From Phycisphaeraceae bacterium (GTDB lineage Bacteria > Planctomycetota > Phycisphaerae > Phycisphaerales > UBA1924), in assembly GCA_009827205.1 (NCBI GenBank), contig WUAK01000082.1:1-10276 (forward strand): 10,276 nt of DNA. Reading direction: 5' to 3'. Under the pieces are notes generated by a model, which saw only the letters and a list, made by a program, of their open reading frames with translations, was not told the DNA's origin and made no database searches. Made by a program: the position numbers and the translations under genes. Shown here in pieces: positions 1 through 6,297 of this stretch (positions within the stretch are counted from its first letter, which is position 1; each line of letters opens with the position of its first letter).

Positions 1-1865
1 CTCCCGGCAGTGTCAACGCGCCTGCACAGGGCCTCAAGTCTGTCGGTGTTGGTTTCGCCGAGTTCGGCAACTCCGCAAACAACATCATCGCTGGTCTCGT
101 CTCGTTTGACCCCAGCGCTCCCGAGACCCTCTACGTCGACCGAATCATCTCAGCGACCAACCAGCTCACCACCACACCCGATTCCGACAACTCCCAGTTC
201 GGCATGGGCGTTGTTGACGCGAACCTCAACACCACCTTCCGCGCAGACGGCTTTGGCGCCACCGGCGGAAACCCCATCTCCGGCAACAACATCTTCCGCG
301 TCAACTCAGAACTCCGTGCCAACGGCACACTCAACGAGATCAGCAACTCGGGCGGTTCCGATGCCGCTGCAACCGACTGGACCCTCGTCCAGAGCGGAAC
401 CACCCACAGCCCCGCCAGTCAGGTTGAGGAAGCCGTCGGTGGCCCATCCACCTTCGGCCCTAACTTCAACGGCGAGCTCGTCCACACCGATCACTCGGTC
501 GCGACCACCGCTCACCTCACCTCCACCCTCCCCGGTCTGCCCTCCGCGACCGACCACCGTGGCACCATCGGCTACTCGCCAATCACCCCGCTCGGTGGTG
601 TTGCAACCGCAACCATGATGACCCGGATCAACGGCACCGACACCGTCGACCTCAGCGTCTGGGGCGTCGATGCGAACGGTGCTCCTCAGTCGGTCGCCAA
701 CATGCAGGCTCCGATGATGATTTCCGACCCGATCGATGCCTATGTTGCACCCTTCGGTGAGTTCCGCGGCTACCGCAGCCAGATGGCATTCCGCGGCCCG
801 TCAGGCGCTGCAGCTGTCTCGCAGGACGCCGTGACCGGTGAGGTCCTTGTTGCTTCTGTCTTCGATATCGCATGCGTCAACTGCGGCGGCCTGACCTACG
901 GTGGCGGCGCATCAAACGCACCCGTCCAGGGCATCGCGGTCGCCAGCTTCGATCCAGCAAACGCCTCCGCTACACTCGGCTGGAACCTCGCCGCTTGGGT
1001 TGACGGCGACAACGGCGTCGGCAAGCCCGTCTTCAACGGCTCAGGCGTCCAGATCGGTGAGCTCACCGCCATCGGCGTCTTCGGCGTTGCCGGCCCCTCG
1101 ATCTCCGGTGTCTCCATAGACGAAGCAGGCAACATCTACTTCCTCGCGCCCTTCTTTGACTACGGCCCCGACATGACCATCGGCACCGGCGACGACGACT
1201 TCGACAGCGCTCTCTTCCGCGCCGTCTACGACTCGACCTCCGGCGGCTACGACCTCGAACTTATCCTCCAGACCGGCAACGTCTTCAACTCGGCCAACAC
1301 AGGCCTCGACTACGTCATCACCTTCCTCGATATCGCCGACAGCAACTCGACCTCGTCGGGCACCTTCTACGGCCACAACACCAGCTTCGACGGCTACCCC
1401 GGACTCGCAAACCCAACCGACCCCAGCGACAGATTCAACCTGGGCGGCATGGTCGTCGCGATGGACATGACCTACGACAGCAACAACGACGGCCAGTTCG
1501 ACGAAGCCATGGGCGACGAAGGCTACAACTACCTCTTCTACATCGCACCGCTCCCCGGTGATGACATCACCGACTGCAACAACAACGGCGTCGACGACGC
1601 GACCGATATCGCCAACGGCACGTCCCAGGACCTCAACATGGACGGCATCCCCGACGAGTGCCCCGGTCAGATGAACCGCCTCTGCGCCGACGTCAACAAC
1701 AACGGCAGCGTCGAGCCAACCGACTTCACAGCGTGGATCAACGCCTTCAACACAAACAACTACCGCTGCGATCAGAACGGCGACGGCACCTGCACCCCGA
1801 CCGACTTCACGGCATGGATCGCCAACTTCAACCAGGGCGCCAACGGCCCGCTCTGCGTGAACTAA
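1..1865 (+). CDS. Exported protein of unknown function with C-terminal GC-type dockerin-like tail (5' partial)
   Basis: The reading frame is open from base 3 to the TAA at 1863-1865, giving 620 residues; the true start and any signal peptide lie before the window. I do not recognise a domain in the body (residues 1 to about 520). It is rich in Gly, Asp, Asn, Ser and Thr, has a CVNC pair at 291-294 and looks beta-rich. The C-terminus is recognisable. Residues 524-553 run from DCNNNGVDD to GIPDEC, an EF-hand-like acidic motif bracketed by cysteines, common in planctomycete exported proteins. Residues 561-620 carry two repeats of the form D-x-N-x-(N/D)-G then PTDFTAWI, as in Phycisphaerae GC-type dockerin tails. 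Only two lysines are visible in 620 residues. By inference it is an acidic, calcium-binding surface or secreted protein. The adjacent downstream nuclease gene has the same tail. Being an exported protein is well supported; a specific function is not. Confidence 0.85.
   Translation, partial: PGSVNAPAQGLKSVGVGFAEFGNSANNIIAGLVSFDPSAPETLYVDRIISATNQLTTTPDSDNSQFGMGVVDANLNTTFRADGFGATGGNPISGNNIFRVNSELRANGTLNEISNSGGSDAAATDWTLVQSGTTHSPASQVEEAVGGPSTFGPNFNGELVHTDHSVATTAHLTSTLPGLPSATDHRGTIGYSPITPLGGVATATMMTRINGTDTVDLSVWGVDANGAPQSVANMQAPMMISDPIDAYVAPFGEFRGYRSQMAFRGPSGAAAVSQDAVTGEVLVASVFDIACVNCGGLTYGGGASNAPVQGIAVASFDPANASATLGWNLAAWVDGDNGVGKPVFNGSGVQIGELTAIGVFGVAGPSISGVSIDEAGNIYFLAPFFDYGPDMTIGTGDDDFDSALFRAVYDSTSGGYDLELILQTGNVFNSANTGLDYVITFLDIADSNSTSSGTFYGHNTSFDGYPGLANPTDPSDRFNLGGMVVAMDMTYDSNNDGQFDEAMGDEGYNYLFYIAPLPGDDITDCNNNGVDDATDIANGTSQDLNMDGIPDECPGQMNRLCADVNNNGSVEPTDFTAWINAFNTNNYRCDQNGDGTCTPTDFTAWIANFNQGANGPLCVN
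1716..1832 (+). repeat. Tandem dockerin-like repeat pair, gene 1
   Basis: Two near-identical 36-base units, 1716-1751 and 1797-1832, start 81 bases (27 codons) apart. Each encodes PTDFTAWI followed by N/A, A/N, F, N. The preceding Asp/Asn/Gly-rich loops resemble calcium-binding loops. The same pair, with the same 81-base period, recurs at 3524-3640 in the next gene. Confidence 0.85.
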
Positions 1866-1889
1866 CACGCAAGAGAACCCCAACTCTCA

Positions 1890-1921
1890 CCCGCCCGTCC
1901 CGAAAGGGGCGGGCGGGCTTT
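1890..1921 (+). terminator. Rho-independent terminator after gene 1
   Basis: The arms 1890-1901 and 1906-1917 form a 12-base-pair stem made almost entirely of G:C pairs, with one G:T wobble (1898:1909), closed by a GAAA tetraloop at 1902-1905. A short T-containing stretch (CTTTCATTT) follows from 1918. It lies 24 bases after the stop codon of the first gene, so it fits termination of that transcript and separates it from the nuclease gene. Confidence 0.9.
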
Positions 1922-1941
1922 CATTTACAATCAAACCACAA

Positions 1942-1975
1942 TGTCCGGGAACCAACCCCGCTTGGCAACCGGACA
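1942..1975 (+). promoter_or_regulatory. Imperfect dyad / stem-loop in the nuclease gene leader
   Basis: TGTCCGG at 1942-1948 is the exact inverse complement of CCGGACA at 1969-1975. Inside, CCAA at 1952-1955 pairs with TTGG at 1962-1965 around the six-base loop 1956-1961. The two helices are separated by a symmetric 3x3 internal loop (GAA opposite CAA). It sits between the terminator and the start codon at 2003. It could be a protein operator (as DNA) or a leader hairpin (as RNA); I do not match it to a known family. Confidence 0.4.
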
Positions 1976-1979
1976 GTCC

Positions 1980-2006
1980 ATGACCAAGCAGGGGACCAAG
2001 TCATGA
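1980..2006 (+). promoter_or_regulatory. Possible 8-codon leader ORF overlapping the nuclease start
   Basis: An ATG at 1980 opens a frame of eight sense codons (MTKQGTKS) that ends at TGA 2004-2006, overlapping the ATG at 2003-2005 of the nuclease gene (ATGA arrangement). The GGGGA (1991-1995) that could serve as Shine-Dalgarno for the nuclease lies inside it. Its own ribosome site would be the weak GGA at 1971-1973, inside the 3' arm of the dyad. Short ORFs like this occur by chance, so this is a tentative leader. Confidence 0.2.
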
Positions 2007-3655
2007 GCAACACAATCAAAGCCACATGCGCCATTGCCGCCATCGCAGCGTCCAACGCCGGTGCACAATGGGATCCCAACAACGCCCTATGGGGTAAGAC
2101 CGAAGCTACCGACATCCGAGTGATGACATGGAATGTCGAAGACGGCATCTGCAGGACCGCAAACAAGAGCCAGACCACCAACAACTGGGCTGCTCTCGTC
2201 CGTACTGTTGCAGCCCTCGAGCCAGACATCCTCATCCTCCAGGAAGCGGGCGACAACTCAGGAAACAACACGGGTTCTGGCGTCGATTCGGTGAGCAACC
2301 TCACAACCACGCTCGACCTCTTCTTCAACGGTGGGAACGACCCATTCCAAGGCGGCGCGGTCACCCAGTACGTCCAGGCATACAGGCCCGGGTACAACCT
2401 CCCACACATCTACGTCAGCAATTCGACCGACAATTTCAACAGAAATGTCATACTCAGCCGCTGGCCGTTCGAAGACCTCAACGGCGACAACAAGGCAACC
2501 GTCCCTGACTTCGTCGTGGGTTCAAACGCCACACCCATCTCAGGCGGCGACGGCGGTATCCGCGGCTTCCAGTTCGCCGAAATCGATCTCCCGAATGACA
2601 CATACCTCGGCGACCTCGTCGTTGGAAACGGACACCTCAAAGCCGGCGGCAATTCAAGCGACTTTGCACAACGTCTCGATGCCGCGGAGAACATCTGGTA
2701 CTACGCACGCTACTTCTACAACGGCAACGGCACCTCTACACCGGACCCAGAGAACGCCATCATCTCCGCACCAAATCCTACACAAGTGCTCAACAACTTC
2801 ACTCCCATCATCATGGGCGGCGACCTCAATGAAGACGAAGTCACCAACGGCAGGCGGGGCCCCGCTGCATGGATGACCGAAGGACCCGCCGCGAACGACT
2901 CAACGACCGGCGTTGACGCCGACGGCACCGACGGCATCCTCGACGCCTCGAGCGAGTTCTTCTCCGGGGACCTCGACTCAAGAGGCTCAAGCAAGCTCGA
3001 CCACATCATCTGGCAGGACTCGATCGCACAGCGCCGCAGATCGTTCATCTTCCAGAGCGCCGAAATCCCATTCGCCAGCATGCCACCCGAGATCGACGAC
3101 TTCGGCTTCCCCCCCGCCAACAACGGCACACTCACCAGCTCCTTCGCTTCCGATCACTTCGCGGTCATCGCTGACTTCATCGTCCCCCTGGGTAGCCAAC
3201 CAGCACCCGGGGATTTCGACCTTGTCGCGCCGGCAGACGGCGCCAATAAGGTGTCCCAAATCGTGAACACGAGCTGGACCGCGGCCGATGACGCAGACTT
3301 CTATGAGATCTTCGTCGCCTCCGACCCGGGCCTCACGAACGTCGTCTTTACGAGCACATCAATCCCCACCACATCGGCGATCGTGTTCGGCCTCGACACT
3401 TGCACAACCTACTACTGGTCGGTTCTTGCGCACAACTCCAACGGCGCTACAACCTCGACACCCGCGGTCGCATCGTTCACCACGATCGGCTACGGCGACC
3501 AGAACAACGACGGCATCGTCTCACCAACCGACTTCACGGCATGGGTAAACAACTTCAACACAAACAACCCGATCGCCGACGTCAACCAGGACGGCTCAGT
3601 CACCCCCACCGACTTCACGGCATGGATCAACGCGTTCAACTTGAATTGCCCGTAA
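2003..3655 (+). CDS. Secreted endonuclease/exonuclease/phosphatase-fold enzyme with Fn3-like module and dockerin-like tail
   Basis: The product is 550 residues. The ATG at 2003 is chosen because it gives a short signal peptide (basic N-terminus, Ala-rich core, AGA-Q cleavage near 21) and has GGGGA 7 bases upstream; earlier in-frame ATGs would add unrelated sequence. Residues 38-392 show the EEP fold (DNase I/exonuclease III superfamily): RVMTWNVEDG with N44, DILILQEAG with E81, GNGHLKAG with H211, IIMGGDLNED with D274 and N276, SKLDHIIW around D333, and the closing SDH at 383-385. These are the expected metal and phosphate-binding positions, so it is probably active. Family members cut DNA, RNA or phosphoesters; the substrate cannot be told. 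Residues about 402-495 look like a fibronectin III domain. Residues 498-550 are two PTDFTAW repeats as in the preceding gene. Inference: an extracellular or surface-held nuclease or phosphoesterase, perhaps for scavenging phosphate or nucleotides. Confidence 0.9.
   Translation: MSNTIKATCAIAAIAASNAGAQWDPNNALWGKTEATDIRVMTWNVEDGICRTANKSQTTNNWAALVRTVAALEPDILILQEAGDNSGNNTGSGVDSVSNLTTTLDLFFNGGNDPFQGGAVTQYVQAYRPGYNLPHIYVSNSTDNFNRNVILSRWPFEDLNGDNKATVPDFVVGSNATPISGGDGGIRGFQFAEIDLPNDTYLGDLVVGNGHLKAGGNSSDFAQRLDAAENIWYYARYFYNGNGTSTPDPENAIISAPNPTQVLNNFTPIIMGGDLNEDEVTNGRRGPAAWMTEGPAANDSTTGVDADGTDGILDASSEFFSGDLDSRGSSKLDHIIWQDSIAQRRRSFIFQSAEIPFASMPPEIDDFGFPPANNGTLTSSFASDHFAVIADFIVPLGSQPAPGDFDLVAPADGANKVSQIVNTSWTAADDADFYEIFVASDPGLTNVVFTSTSIPTTSAIVFGLDTCTTYYWSVLAHNSNGATTSTPAVASFTTIGYGDQNNDGIVSPTDFTAWVNNFNTNNPIADVNQDGSVTPTDFTAWINAFNLNCP
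3524..3640 (+). repeat. Tandem dockerin-like repeat pair, nuclease gene
   Basis: Units 3524-3559 and 3605-3640 again start 81 bases apart and encode PTDFTAW(V/I)N followed by N/A, F, N. The first unit continues into the same ACAAACAAC (TNN) as the first unit of gene 1. The intervening loops DQNNDGIVS and DVNQDGSVT have the D-x-N-x-D-G spacing of calcium loops. Unlike gene 1, cysteines are almost absent from this copy (one, at the penultimate residue). Confidence 0.85.
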
Positions 3656-3671
3656 CGAGTTCTCGTTCAGC

Positions 3672-4148
3672 TCAAGCCTCGGACTTGCCGATCTCTCGCA
3701 TGCGCTCGATCGCGCTCTGGAGCCTGCGCTCCATGCCCTTGACGTTGATCTGAGACTTCACGCGCGCAAGCAGCTCAAGCCTTTGCACCGGCTTGGTCAG
3801 GAAATCATCCGCCCCCGCCTCGATCGCTCGCTCGACATCCGAGATCTCGTTCAGCGCGGTCACCATGACAATCGGAACCGCCGCGGTCTGCGGGTCCTTC
3901 TTCAGCTTCTCGCACACCTGGAAGCCGCTGAGCCTGGGCATCATGACATCGAGCACAACGACGTCAGGCGTCTCCAATTTGGCCATCTCAATCGCCTGAG
4001 CGCCATCGTGGGCGATCTGGGTGCGACACCCAAGATCCTCGAGGTAGGCCTGAAGCAACTCGAGGTTCTGAGCGTTGTCATCCACAATCAGGATCAGAGA
4101 GTCCTCTGGAACGCTCAAATCCTCGAACACCGGGTCGATCTCGGTCAT
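3672..4148 (-). CDS. Stand-alone CheY/DivK-like response regulator
   Basis: The product is 158 residues. The start at 4148 is set by AGGAGG six bases upstream; two earlier in-frame ATGs lack such a site. Residues 18-135 form a full receiver domain: LILIVDDN with the acidic pair D23/D24, VVLDVMMP with the phospho-acceptor D67, VMVTA with T97, and FLTKP with K119. The remaining 23 residues (GMERRLQSAIERMREIGKSEA region) look like a charged amphipathic helix. No DNA-binding, GGDEF or other output domain follows, so it probably signals by protein contact after phosphorylation by a histidine kinase encoded elsewhere. The receiver resembles those of DivK/PleD-type proteins. It converges on the nuclease gene (16 bases between stops) and diverges from the gene at 4250. 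Its cellular target is unknown. Confidence 0.93.
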   Translation of the reverse strand: MTEIDPVFEDLSVPEDSLILIVDDNAQNLELLQAYLEDLGCRTQIAHDGAQAIEMAKLETPDVVVLDVMMPRLSGFQVCEKLKKDPQTAAVPIVMVTALNEISDVERAIEAGADDFLTKPVQRLELLARVKSQINVKGMERRLQSAIERMREIGKSEA

Positions 4149-4249
4149 CTCCCGCCTCCTCGGGCCGCAGCCTTCTATGGTCATTCCTGTAGACGATAGA
4201 TGCCCGATCGGGGAGAATACCATCCCCCGCCCTGTCAGAAGGAAGTTCG
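4149..4249. promoter_or_regulatory. Divergent intergenic region, response regulator / 151-residue protein
   Basis: The 101 bases between the two divergent starts should hold promoters for both directions. I see no convincing -35/-10 pair. The region contains a perfect 10-base palindrome CCCGATCGGG at 4203-4212, followed at once by GGGGA (4210-4214) which can pair with TCCCC (4223-4227). These could be operator half-sites, but short GC palindromes are common at this base composition. AAGGA at 4239-4243 is the ribosome site for the + strand gene. Confidence 0.4.
4155..4160 (-). promoter_or_regulatory. Ribosome binding site fixing the response regulator start
   Basis: On the minus strand AGGAGG lies six bases before the ATG at 4148. 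This consensus site decides for this start over the in-frame ATGs further upstream, whose extra residues do not belong to the receiver fold. Confidence 0.8.
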
Positions 4250-4705
4250 ATGTCGCAGATGCCCCAGCCGACCCATACGCCGTGGATCGACCGCTTCAAC
4301 ACCCCCTCGATCGACCCCCTCCTCGAGCAGTACGAAAGCCACGCCCTCACGCTCGCCCAGAACGCCCTCAAAGGCCTGACGGAGATTGTCGAGAAGGAGC
4401 CGGCCATCGAATGGAAGGGCCTCCCATGGCGCTGGACATGCGTTTATCGGGCCGAGGGCGAGCCCGAGCCCTGCGTGTACCTCATCCCCACGCCTGACTG
4501 GCCCTCGATCGCGATGCCAGTCCCAGCGAGCGTCGTCGACGAATTGCTCGCCAAGCGAGGCAGCAGCCGCTACATCAAAGAGACGCTCCTTCACGCCTGC
4601 CAGGTCGGGCACATCCGCTGGGCAGAGTGGTCGATCCAGGGCAGAGCCCAGTTATCAGACGTGCTCGGGCTCGCTCAGGGTATCATCAACGGCCAGCCCG
4701 TCTGA
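4250..4705 (+). CDS. Conserved-looking protein of unknown function, 151 residues
   Basis: I do not recognise this protein with confidence. ATG at 4250 has AAGGA six bases upstream, and codon use matches its neighbours, so it is very likely a real gene. There is no signal peptide and no membrane segment; it should be cytoplasmic. The N-terminal 20 residues are Pro/Thr-rich, followed by a helical stretch (residues 22-50) and then a region with several tryptophans (W55, W60, W62) and the pattern CVYLIPTPDWPSIAMPV, suggestive of a small alpha/beta fold. A distant relation to DUF3788/YdeI-like proteins, which have a similar order of W, a beta hairpin and a helical end, is possible but is only an impression. 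It lies 83 bases upstream of dacB on the same strand and may share its transcript. Confidence 0.75.
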   Translation: MSQMPQPTHTPWIDRFNTPSIDPLLEQYESHALTLAQNALKGLTEIVEKEPAIEWKGLPWRWTCVYRAEGEPEPCVYLIPTPDWPSIAMPVPASVVDELLAKRGSSRYIKETLLHACQVGHIRWAEWSIQGRAQLSDVLGLAQGIINGQPV

Positions 4706-4774
4706 CCCTGAAGGCAACTTCTCAGACAGACAACCCAACTCAGCCGATTCGCATTGGCACCCACGCGCCCTCAC

Positions 4775-4782
4775 GGAGGAGG
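4775..4782 (+). promoter_or_regulatory. Ribosome binding site fixing the dacB start
   Basis: GGAGGAGG lies six bases before ATG 4789. The frame is open further upstream (to an ATG at 4627 inside the preceding gene), but this site and the signal peptide that begins at 4789 settle the start. Confidence 0.85.
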
Positions 4783-4788
4783 ACACCG

Positions 4789-6297
4789 ATGCTCAGAACC
4801 ATCGCAATCGCCGCCGCGTCCTCGCTGATCGCTGCCGGCTCTGCCGCAGCTCAGTTCTCAACCGAGTTCACCGCGATCGTCCGCAACGCTGCTCTGGGTC
4901 AGAAAGGCATCGCGGGGGTATCCATCGTTGACCTCAACTCGGGCTCGACTCTCTTCTCCAGCAGAGCAGACGACCCGATGTCACCAGCGTCCAACATGAA
5001 GCTCCTGACCAGCGCCGCCGCGGTCAAGATCCTCGGTCCGGACTACGCCTTCATCACCGAAATCAACATCACCGGCGACGGCAAGGTCGTCATCACCGGG
5101 TCAGGCGACCCAGCGCTCGGTGACCCCGAGGTCATGAAAGAGCGCAGCCCTACAGAAACCCCTCACGACCTCTTCAACACGTTCGCAAGCGTGGTCGCCG
5201 CCGACAACGACAGAGTCAAAGAGATCGTGATCGACGACCGTGTCTTTGACCGCCAGCTGCTTCATCCGGATTGGCCCCGCGACCAACTCGAACGCTGGTA
5301 CTGCGCACCTGTCCAGGGCATCAACATCCACTCGAACGTGCTCGCCTTCTACCCGAGCCCCGGCACGCCAGACAGTGGCCCCACCTGCGACCTCTCGCCT
5401 CTCTCTCCATGGATCCAGGTCGAGAACAGATCCAAACGTGTGTACGACGGCAGGAACGCGGTTTGGGTCCAGCGCACAGAAACCGATGACAACTGGGTCA
5501 TCCGGGGTTCGATCCGCGCTCCGAGCCAATCACCAATCGAAGTCTCGATGCACGAACCAGCGGCATACCTCGGCAACCTCATAGCCGATCGCCTCTCGGG
5601 CAAGGGCGTCATCGTTGGCACTGGCCGACGACCGCAGGAAGCCGTCCGGCTCGCAGGCCAGCACGAGACGTTCATCATGCCAGACACCCCACTGGCTCGT
5701 CATGTGTCATCTCTTGACGAGATCCTCTACCGCGTCAACTACGACTCTCACAACATGTACGCCGAGGCACTCCTCAAGCGAATGGGCAATGTCGTCACCG
5801 GTGAGCCCGGGTCCTGGAACAACGGCGGCGCGGTCATCCGCATGCTCGTCGCAGAGAAACTCGGTCCAGACCACGCCGCGTCAATGATCATCCGCGACGG
5901 CTCTGGACTCTCACGCGAGAACCGAGTCCGAGCCTCAACATTCACGGCCTGGCTCTACCAGATGTACCACGACAACGAAGTCCGCCCAGCTCTGCTCGCC
6001 TCACTCCCGCGAGCCGACACCAAACTCAAGTCCAGATTCCGGTTCAGCAGCCTCGATTCCGATGTCTACGCCAAGACCGGAACCATCAACAACGTCCGCT
6101 GCCTCTCGGGCTACGTCATCAACCCTGAGACCGGACAAGGAGCCGCGTTCAGCGTCCTCGTCAACGGACTCACCACCGGCGACGCGGTCACCAACTCGAA
6201 ACGCCTGCACAAAGAAATCGTCGAGGCGATCGATAGGAACATCCACCACTTTGCGATGCCCGCCGACGCCGAATCAGCCCCACAACTCGGCGGCTGA
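4789..6297 (+). CDS. dacB: D-alanyl-D-alanine carboxypeptidase/endopeptidase (PBP4 class, peptidase S13)
   Basis: The 502-residue product begins with a signal peptide (basic MLRT, Ala-rich core, cleavage near AAAQ at 19-22), so it is exported to the periplasm. The three penicillin-binding active-site motifs are present and well ordered: S68-N-M-K71, S320-H-N322 and K429-T-G431. The spacing of 252 residues between motifs one and two matches the large inserted domains typical of PBP4/DacB. DGSGLS at 370-375 is also characteristic. The family removes the terminal D-Ala from peptidoglycan stem peptides and cuts D-Ala-meso-DAP cross-links. All catalytic residues are kept; the middle residue of motif two is His where the E. 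coli enzyme has Asp, a position that varies in the family. There is no C-terminal membrane anchor. It follows the 151-residue gene after 83 bases and its 3' end overlaps the opposing ubiD gene. Its presence agrees with planctomycetes having a peptidoglycan wall. Confidence 0.95.
   Translation: MLRTIAIAAASSLIAAGSAAAQFSTEFTAIVRNAALGQKGIAGVSIVDLNSGSTLFSSRADDPMSPASNMKLLTSAAAVKILGPDYAFITEINITGDGKVVITGSGDPALGDPEVMKERSPTETPHDLFNTFASVVAADNDRVKEIVIDDRVFDRQLLHPDWPRDQLERWYCAPVQGINIHSNVLAFYPSPGTPDSGPTCDLSPLSPWIQVENRSKRVYDGRNAVWVQRTETDDNWVIRGSIRAPSQSPIEVSMHEPAAYLGNLIADRLSGKGVIVGTGRRPQEAVRLAGQHETFIMPDTPLARHVSSLDEILYRVNYDSHNMYAEALLKRMGNVVTGEPGSWNNGGAVIRMLVAEKLGPDHAASMIIRDGSGLSRENRVRASTFTAWLYQMYHDNEVRPALLASLPRADTKLKSRFRFSSLDSDVYAKTGTINNVRCLSGYVINPETGQGAAFSVLVNGLTTGDAVTNSKRLHKEIVEAIDRNIHHFAMPADAESAPQLGG
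6274..6297. other. 24-base tail-to-tail overlap of dacB and ubiD coding ends
   Basis: The + strand dacB stop (TGA 6295-6297) lies inside the last codons of ubiD, and the - strand ubiD stop (complement of TCA 6274-6276) lies inside the last codons of dacB. The shared bases encode the last residues of both proteins. No intrinsic terminator is visible in either direction near here, so the transcripts probably run into each other. Confidence 0.85.

Noticed and set aside
204..620. ATG at 204 as the start of the first gene
   Set aside because: The same frame is open back to base 3 with matching composition, no ribosome site precedes 204, and no signal peptide follows it. The gene is simply cut by the window edge.
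1041..1883. Long minus-strand frame (280 codons) opposite gene 1
   Set aside because: It is a Val/Gly/Ala/Glu-rich mirror of a C-ending-codon gene, with no motif; it also spans the intrinsic terminator region of the + strand gene.
1658..2002. Upstream extension of the nuclease frame to 1658
   Set aside because: The first part is an Arg/Gln-rich out-of-frame reading of gene 1 and the terminator; the signal peptide and ribosome site place the start at 2003.
1716..3640. The repeated units as a CRISPR or mobile-element signature
   Set aside because: Only two units per gene, in frame, with protein-level periodicity and coding 'spacers'; this is domain repetition within genes.
3654..3667. Small palindrome AACGA-gttc-TCGTT across the nuclease stop codon as a bidirectional terminator
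   Set aside because: The stem has only five pairs, two of them weak, and there is no T-run on either strand, so it does not support a terminator call.
4203..4227. CCCGATCGGG palindrome and adjacent GGGGA/TCCCC pairing as a defined operator
   Set aside because: GATC-centred GC palindromes are frequent at this composition, and no second copy or recognisable regulator site was found; kept only as a note on the intergenic region.
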